Shown here: positions 8,180-11,059 of the stretch, piece by piece
Layout of the letters: every line of letters begins with the position of its first letter
How positions within the stretch are numbered: position 1 is the first letter of the stretch
NCBI GenBank assembly: GCA_021826835.1
Contig: JAKAYH010000038.1
Coordinates: 1 to 11,059, forward strand
Direction: 5' to 3'
DNA from: Thermoplasmata archaeon
GTDB lineage: Archaea > Thermoplasmatota > Thermoplasmata > Thermoplasmatales > Thermoplasmataceae
DNA length: 11,059 nucleotides
Made by a program: the position numbers and the translations under genes
Notes under the pieces: model-generated
Databases searched by the model: none
The model's input: the letters and a program-made list of their open reading frames with translations, nothing else
What the model was told of the DNA's origin: nothing

Positions 8180-8340
8180 CATGTGTATTATCATGTTTTA
8201 AAAGGTAGATAAATTGAGTTCAAAACCTATATCTTGAAAATATCTCATCCTAAGCTTAATTTATCGCTCTATTACCCTTTCTTTCAAATTTCAATTGTTT
8301 AAGTCCACTTTATCCGTGGTTTCAAGGACATAATCAACTA
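8180..8340 (+). repeat. Degenerate ~170-bp repeat, copy 1 (tandem)
   Basis: This is the most diverged of the three tandem copies. Its best-preserved part is CTCTATTACCCTTTCTTTCAAATTTCAATTGTTT (first and last bases at about 8267 and 8300), which lines up with copy 2 near 8440-8472. It also retains the opening TATTATCATGTTTTAAAA and the closing GTGGTTTCA. The boundary is approximate. Confidence 0.55.
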
Positions 8341-8348
8341 ATTGAGGT

Positions 8349-8512
8349 AAAGATCATAGTTATCATTTTCAAATCAGGACAAAGCGAGTATTAGTTCTTG
8401 ATTTTTGAATTTAGATCTTTCAAAGGTATAATCTTACATCCCATTACCTTTTCTTTCAAATTTGAATCGTTCTGCTCTATTTTATTGCGGTCTCACAAAA
8501 AAAGAATCCGCA
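8349..8512 (+). repeat. Degenerate ~170-bp repeat, copy 2 (tandem)
   Basis: This is the reference copy. It opens with AAAGATCATAGTTATC, then ATTTTTGAATTTAGATC, CAAAGGTATAATCTTACATC, the palindrome TTCAAATTTGAA at 8455-8466, and GTTCTGCTCTATTTTATTGC. Positions 8425-8488 match the inverted copy 5 (10552-10615) at 60 of 64 bases by direct comparison. Its start lies 172 bases before the equivalent point of copy 3. Confidence 0.75.
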
Positions 8513-8520
8513 ATTGCGAT

Positions 8521-8690
8521 CAAGATCATAGTTGCCACTTTCAAAGAACAATAAAATGAGTTTATTTCTTTATTTTTGAATTCATTGTGTTCTAGGATAA
8601 ATTATATCTCGTGTTGTCCATTCTTTCAAGTTTAAGCGCTTTAAGTTCATTCTAATGTGGTTTCAGAGAAAGAGAGAGAGGATACTGCGG
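8521..8690 (+). repeat. Degenerate ~170-bp repeat, copy 3 (tandem)
   Basis: Opens with CAAGATCATAGTTGCCACTTTCAAA and shares with copy 4 the segments ATAAAATGAGTTT, TATTTTTGAATT and the closing GTGGTTTCAGAGAAAGAGAGAGAGGATA. The central part is more diverged. It ends about 170 bases before the stop codon of the minus-strand nuclease gene. Confidence 0.65.
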
Positions 8691-8860
8691 AAAAAATTAG
8701 CCTTACCTAAGACATATATAGACAGAGAGACCTAAGAGATTGGAAAAGGAAATAACTGAACATAACAGAGGGAAGTTTGAATAAAGATTCGTCATTATTT
8801 CTCTCATTTAGGTTGAGAGCCTTTTAAAGATTTCATTTATCTAGTCTTGGGAACGTAAAC
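8691..8860. other. 3' flank of the nuclease gene with a hairpin
   Basis: No gene is visible. CTCTCA at 8801-8806 and TGAGAG at 8814-8819 form a 6-bp stem with a 7-base loop, 42 bases past the stop of the minus-strand gene. A T6 run on the minus strand lies at about 8691-8697. Either could aid termination of that gene, but neither is a convincing terminator. Confidence 0.3.
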
Positions 8861-9751
8861 CTACAATCCAATGGTCACTAGTTGAATATTAGCCTGTTCA
8901 AACATATATTTGTGGAAAAATAAGTTTCCTTCAATGACTCTGCCTAAGTACTCTTTTTCCTTTTCACTCAATGTGGGCTCTGCATCCAACTCCTCTTTGG
9001 TCGGAAATCCAAACAAAATTCCTATTACAAAATCGTCTGCAACTATCTTATCTCTCAAGCATTCAGCCAATAGATCTCGAACTGACAATTGATTTTTGAA
9101 TACCTTGAGCTCGATAGCTATGTTGAATATATCAATGTCAATCCTTCCACGTACTCTCTCCAATCCTCTCAATCTGTGTCTATAGGATATTCTTCCCATG
9201 CTGTCTTTAAAAATGGAAGTAACTATGTTATTTTGCTGTCTTGTTTCAATAAAAGTATTGTCTAAATCTTCTTCCGTTGGCTCGTAAGTATTATCTCTGA
9301 TTCTGTACCATGTAATCGCATCTTCGGGAGACCAAAGCGGTCTTTCCTCCATAATTACTAAAGCATTTTTTAACGGATGTCTCTCCTCTTCTTTAGTAGT
9401 TTTCAATCCAAAAGGAAGGTTATCAAAAAGAGGTTCATAGAACTTGAGAAAATATTCTACAATTTCATTTTGAAAGTCGCGTTCTTTGCAGTTACACGAA
9501 CCACTTTCTTCATTCCTGGTTTTGCAGTTATGCCGATATACATTCTTAAGATAGTCTAAGATTTCTTCGTACCTATCTTTCTTAAAATCTAAAGGCCATT
9601 GGACAAACTGTCGAGGATGATAGATTAAAGGCAATTTTGTTATAAACTCTGTATCATTACTCCCGCAGTATATACATGTACCGGTTTGTCTCTTTCTATA
9701 ATCGAATTCATAAATTTTTCCACATGAATTGCACCTTATTCTATTATCCAT
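8861..9751 (-). CDS. Zinc-ribbon protein with PD-(D/E)xK-like nuclease core
   Basis: The 296-residue protein is not recognised as a named family. The N-terminus is a zinc ribbon with C7-x2-C10 and C26-x2-C29. A second cysteine cluster (H74, C76, C86, C88) could bind another metal. After a helical middle region comes G202-R-I-D205-I-D207 followed by I-A-I-E214-L-K216 and VFKNQLSVRDLLAECL. This is the D...E-x-K strand layout followed by a helix seen in PD-(D/E)xK nucleases, so D205 (or D207), E214 and K216 are candidate catalytic residues. Residues 238-250 form a core strand. There is no signal or membrane segment, so it is cytoplasmic. A TATA-like TTTATAAA lies about 20-27 bases upstream, fitting a leaderless mRNA. 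The gene stands alone, with degenerate repeats on both sides. Defence or DNA repair is plausible; a homing or transposon-linked nuclease is the alternative. Confidence 0.72.
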   Translation of the reverse strand: MDNRIRCNSCGKIYEFDYRKRQTGTCIYCGSNDTEFITKLPLIYHPRQFVQWPLDFKKDRYEEILDYLKNVYRHNCKTRNEESGSCNCKERDFQNEIVEYFLKFYEPLFDNLPFGLKTTKEEERHPLKNALVIMEERPLWSPEDAITWYRIRDNTYEPTEEDLDNTFIETRQQNNIVTSIFKDSMGRISYRHRLRGLERVRGRIDIDIFNIAIELKVFKNQLSVRDLLAECLRDKIVADDFVIGILFGFPTKEELDAEPTLSEKEKEYLGRVIEGNLFFHKYMFEQANIQLVTIGL

Positions 9752-9770
9752 TATTTATTGATATATTACA

Positions 9771-9778
9771 TTTATAAA
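9771..9778 (-). promoter_or_regulatory. TATA box of the nuclease gene
   Basis: TTTATAAA (self-complementary) is centred about 23 bases before the ATG at 9751, giving a predicted leaderless transcript. The stretch between is entirely A/T-rich without a Shine-Dalgarno sequence. Confidence 0.45.
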
Positions 9779-9850
9779 AAACTGCTTGAACTTAGCGCTG
9801 AAAAGATTCAAAAAAAAAAGCAACAGTTATCCCGAATTTTTACGTTTTGG

Positions 9851-9869
9851 ATTACACGTAAAGTGTAAT
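9851..9869. repeat. Inverted repeat upstream of the nuclease gene
   Basis: ATTACAC, 5 bases, then GTGTAAT: perfect 7-bp arms about 100 bases upstream of the nuclease gene start. TTTACG just before it can alternatively pair with CGTAAA inside it. Possible operator or hairpin; function unknown. Confidence 0.35.
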
Positions 9870-9951
9870 TCATAGAAGAAACCCTTTTTAAACTATTCCT
9901 GGTCTTTAGGTTCATTTTTACCAGAAATTTTTTGGAACATATCTAGAAAAT

Positions 9952-10124
9952 AAAGTCAATTTCATGGTTATCACTTTCAAATCCGAGTAAAATGAGTTTC
10001 ATTTATTATTTCTGAATTTGGATCCTTTAAAGGTATAATTTGTCATCCTATCATCCTTTCCTTCAAATCTGAATCGTTTTACCTCATTTTATGCGTGATT
10101 TCAGGGAAAGAAAGAGGATATCGG
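9952..10124 (+). repeat. Degenerate ~170-bp repeat, copy 4 (direct, beyond the nuclease gene)
   Basis: Opens with AAAGTCAATTTCATGGTTATCACTTTCAAATC at the first line-up point, then GTAAAATGAGTTT, TTTAAAGGTATAATTTG, CTTTCCTTCAAATCTGAATC and GATTTCAGGGAAAGAAAGAGGATA. Same orientation as copies 1-3, so copies 3 and 4 bracket the nuclease gene as direct repeats. The bases after copies 3 and 4 are also alike (AATTAGC and GATTAGC). Confidence 0.7.
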
Positions 10125-10177
10125 TCGCTCTATGGAGATTAGCAAACAATTCCGTTCTAATAAGCCAAGAAAGATCT

Positions 10178-10452
10178 CTAGAGATTCCCCATAGTTTCTT
10201 CCAATTTTTTCATTGCTTTTTCTTCAATCTCTGAGGCAATCTCCTTTACTTCATCTAACGTCTTGGCCATCCTTATTTTCCTGGCGACTCTAAGACTCGT
10301 TTTTATATATCCGTTTAGAAAGCTTATCTCATTTTCTTTTATGATTCTACTTAACCTCTCCCATTTTATTAGGCTTGCGATGCAATTTAGCCTTTCTTCT
10401 GACCGGTTAGATATCTACTGACTTCCCCTTTTGCCCAAGAATCAGAAACGTT
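10178..10452 (-). pseudogene. Frameshifted remnant of an unrecognised helical protein
   Basis: Two overlapping minus-strand frames join into one protein-like sequence. The first, 10452 down to the stop at 10387, reads NVSDSWAKGEVSRYLTGQKK. The second, 10414 down to the stop at 10178, reads on from SEERLNCIASLIKWERL through FLNGYIKTSLRVARKIRMAK to KAMKKLEETMGNL. A single-base change near 10400 would join YLTG to SEERLN. The long frame has no ATG, GTG or TTG before codon 49, and the first is closed upstream by a TAA at 10455-10453. The charge pattern and heptad-like spacing look like real helical protein, not a chance frame. I do not recognise the family. It lies between repeat copies 4 and 5. 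Confidence 0.45.
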
Positions 10453-10482
10453 TTATTCTAAAGATAAAGTGGTCTAAGTCTG

Positions 10483-10500
10483 TTTCATGCGAACATGAAA
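10483..10500. repeat. Perfect hairpin with 4-base loop
   Basis: TTTCATG, loop CGAA, then CATGAAA: 7-bp perfect arms. It lies just upstream of the gene remnant and 30 bases from the inverted repeat copy 5. It could be a leftover operator or a mobile-element end. Confidence 0.4.
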
Positions 10501-10530
10501 GTGATGTCTACAATTTCGAACCATGTCGAT

Positions 10531-10690
10531 AGATCCTTTTCTCTCAAGCCGGCAATAAAATAGAGCAGAACGACCCAAATTTGAAAGAAATGGTAATGGG
10601 ATGTAAAATTATACCATCGAAGGATCCGGATTAAAAATTATTGAGATAAAACTCGTTTTGATTTAACTTGAAATGATGACTATAGTCTTG
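10531..10690 (-). repeat. Degenerate ~170-bp repeat, copy 5 (inverted)
   Basis: The reverse complement runs from CAAGACTATAGTCATCATTTC through GGTATAATTTTACATCCC to GTTCTGCTCTATTTTATTGC and ends GAGAGAAAAGGATCT. Its central 64 bases differ from copy 2 at only four positions, although they lie 2 kb apart in opposite orientation. With copy 4 it forms a long inverted repeat around the gene remnant. Confidence 0.75.
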
Positions 10691-10703
10691 ACCTCATGTC
10701 AAG
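10687..10703. repeat. Small hairpin at the outer edge of repeat copy 5
   Basis: CTTGAC (10687-10692), 5 bases, then GTCAAG (10698-10703). The first arm overlaps the outer edge of the repeat, so it may mark its boundary. Confidence 0.3.
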
Positions 10704-10717
10704 GATCCGAGTTGATG

Positions 10718-10784
10718 GTTTCGCACGCATGTATTGTGAATGTATTTGTTTGCAAACCCAATCAGATATTCACCTGCACGAAAC
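10718..10784. repeat. Nested inverted repeat
   Basis: Three sets of arms are roughly concentric: GTTTCG (10718-10723) with CGAAAC (10779-10784); GTGAAT (10736-10741) with ATTCAC (10768-10773); and the 10-bp palindrome GTTTGCAAAC (10748-10757) near the centre. Arm spacings are slightly unequal. It may be a recombination or protein-binding site; it lies between the repeat family and the helix-turn-helix gene. Confidence 0.4.
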
Positions 10785-10791
10785 TTGAGAG

Positions 10792-10807
10792 AAAAAAACC
10801 GAAAAAA
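10792..10807 (-). terminator. Candidate oligo-T terminator of the helix-turn-helix gene
   Basis: On the minus strand this reads T6, CGG, T7, about 90 bases past the stop of the minus-strand gene at 10894. Archaeal RNA polymerase can terminate at such T-runs without a hairpin. Position and composition are the only support. Confidence 0.35.
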
Positions 10808-10893
10808 CTTTTCATGAGACGTCTGTTAATTAATTAATTATAGGAATGAAAAATGATGGAACGCAGAACATGGTACAAAACATATTTTTTAAA

Positions 10894-11059
10894 TTATCCT
10901 TGCAGCATCCTTTGGGCAGTTCCGAGTCCGATCTGCAGTTCTGATGCGATTTCACGAATAGTGAACCCTTGCGCTCGGAGTTCTTTCGTTTTCCTTATTA
11001 GGTATTTTCTTCGTTCGATCTTATCTTTGGCCTCTTCGAGCTTCATTCTCTCGAGTTCT
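10894..11059 (-). CDS. C-terminal part of a helix-turn-helix DNA-binding protein
   Basis: The visible 54 or so codons read ELERMKLEEAKDKIERR, then a helix-turn-helix: LRAQGFTIREIASELQIGLG followed by TAQRMLQG and the stop. The pattern G-x-[ST]-x-x-E-I-A-x-x-L with a turn and T-A-x-R-x-L is typical of recombinase (resolvase/Hin)-type and related HTH domains. The frame is open to the window edge, so the gene probably continues beyond 11059; an in-frame ATG at 11046 could instead start a 50-residue protein. The charged segment before the HTH looks helical or coiled-coil. Whether it is a regulator or the end of a recombinase cannot be decided from this piece. Confidence 0.6.
   Translation of the reverse strand, partial: ELERMKLEEAKDKIERRKYLIRKTKELRAQGFTIREIASELQIGLGTAQRMLQG

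Noticed and set aside
8180..8690. CRISPR array or tRNA-like structures in the tandem repeats
   Set aside because: The units are about 170 bp, degenerate, adjoining and without spacers, and no cloverleaf or T-loop sequence was found.
10178..10270. Short intact gene from the ATG at 10270
   Set aside because: The same frame continues upstream with clear protein-like sequence, so the 30-residue piece is better seen as the end of the remnant.
10826..10842. TTAATTAATTAATTATA as a promoter or origin
   Set aside because: It is a simple AT repeat with no gene at a suitable distance and no iterons specific to it; it may be only local low complexity.
10846..10947. 33-codon plus-strand ORF beginning MKNDGTQNMVQN
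   Set aside because: It overlaps the helix-turn-helix coding region in antisense, has low-complexity content and no suitably placed promoter.

Overview
The window looks archaeal, most likely from the Thermoplasmatales or a close relative. This is inference from three things: arginine is mostly AGA/AGG and isoleucine often ATA; several genes have A/T-rich TATA-like boxes about 20-30 bases before the start codon with little or no Shine-Dalgarno sequence (leaderless or short-leader transcripts); and poly-T stretches rather than classical hairpins are the plausible terminators. No rRNA, tRNA or CRISPR array was seen. Gene density falls sharply after about 7.9 kb, and the last 3 kb is AT-rich accessory DNA.

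Positions 113-1117 hold an AlbA_2 (Schlafen-type) domain protein. It is followed by a complete type I restriction-modification operon: hsdM (1198-2712), hsdS (2705-3916) and hsdR (3916-6840). Overlapping the hsdR stop is a small YgjP/DUF45-type HELLH metallopeptidase gene (6830-7105). Every junction from hsdM to the peptidase gene is an overlap (8, 1 and 11 nt), so the four genes are almost certainly co-transcribed and translationally coupled. M and S would form the methylase, and M, S and R the ATP-dependent nuclease. The role of the peptidase in such operons is not established.

Converging on the operon from the other side (7124-7873, minus) is a protein with a DUF4145/HEPN-like C-terminal half carrying an R-x4-H signature. 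About 1 kb further on is an isolated minus-strand gene (8861-9751) with an N-terminal zinc ribbon and a PD-(D/E)xK-like nuclease core. This set (AlbA_2, type I RM, HEPN-like, PD-(D/E)xK) is what a defence island looks like.

The noncoding DNA around the last gene is not empty. It contains a degenerate repeat family of about 165-173 bp, not explained by any gene: three tandem head-to-tail copies (8180-8340, 8349-8512, 8521-8690; period about 172 bp) before the nuclease gene, one direct copy after it (9952-10124), and one inverted copy (10531-10690). The last two copies enclose a frameshifted gene remnant (10178-10452). A nested inverted repeat (10718-10784) and the C-terminal end of a helix-turn-helix protein (10894-11059, minus) complete the window. 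The repeats and the decayed gene suggest a site of repeated insertion or recombination.
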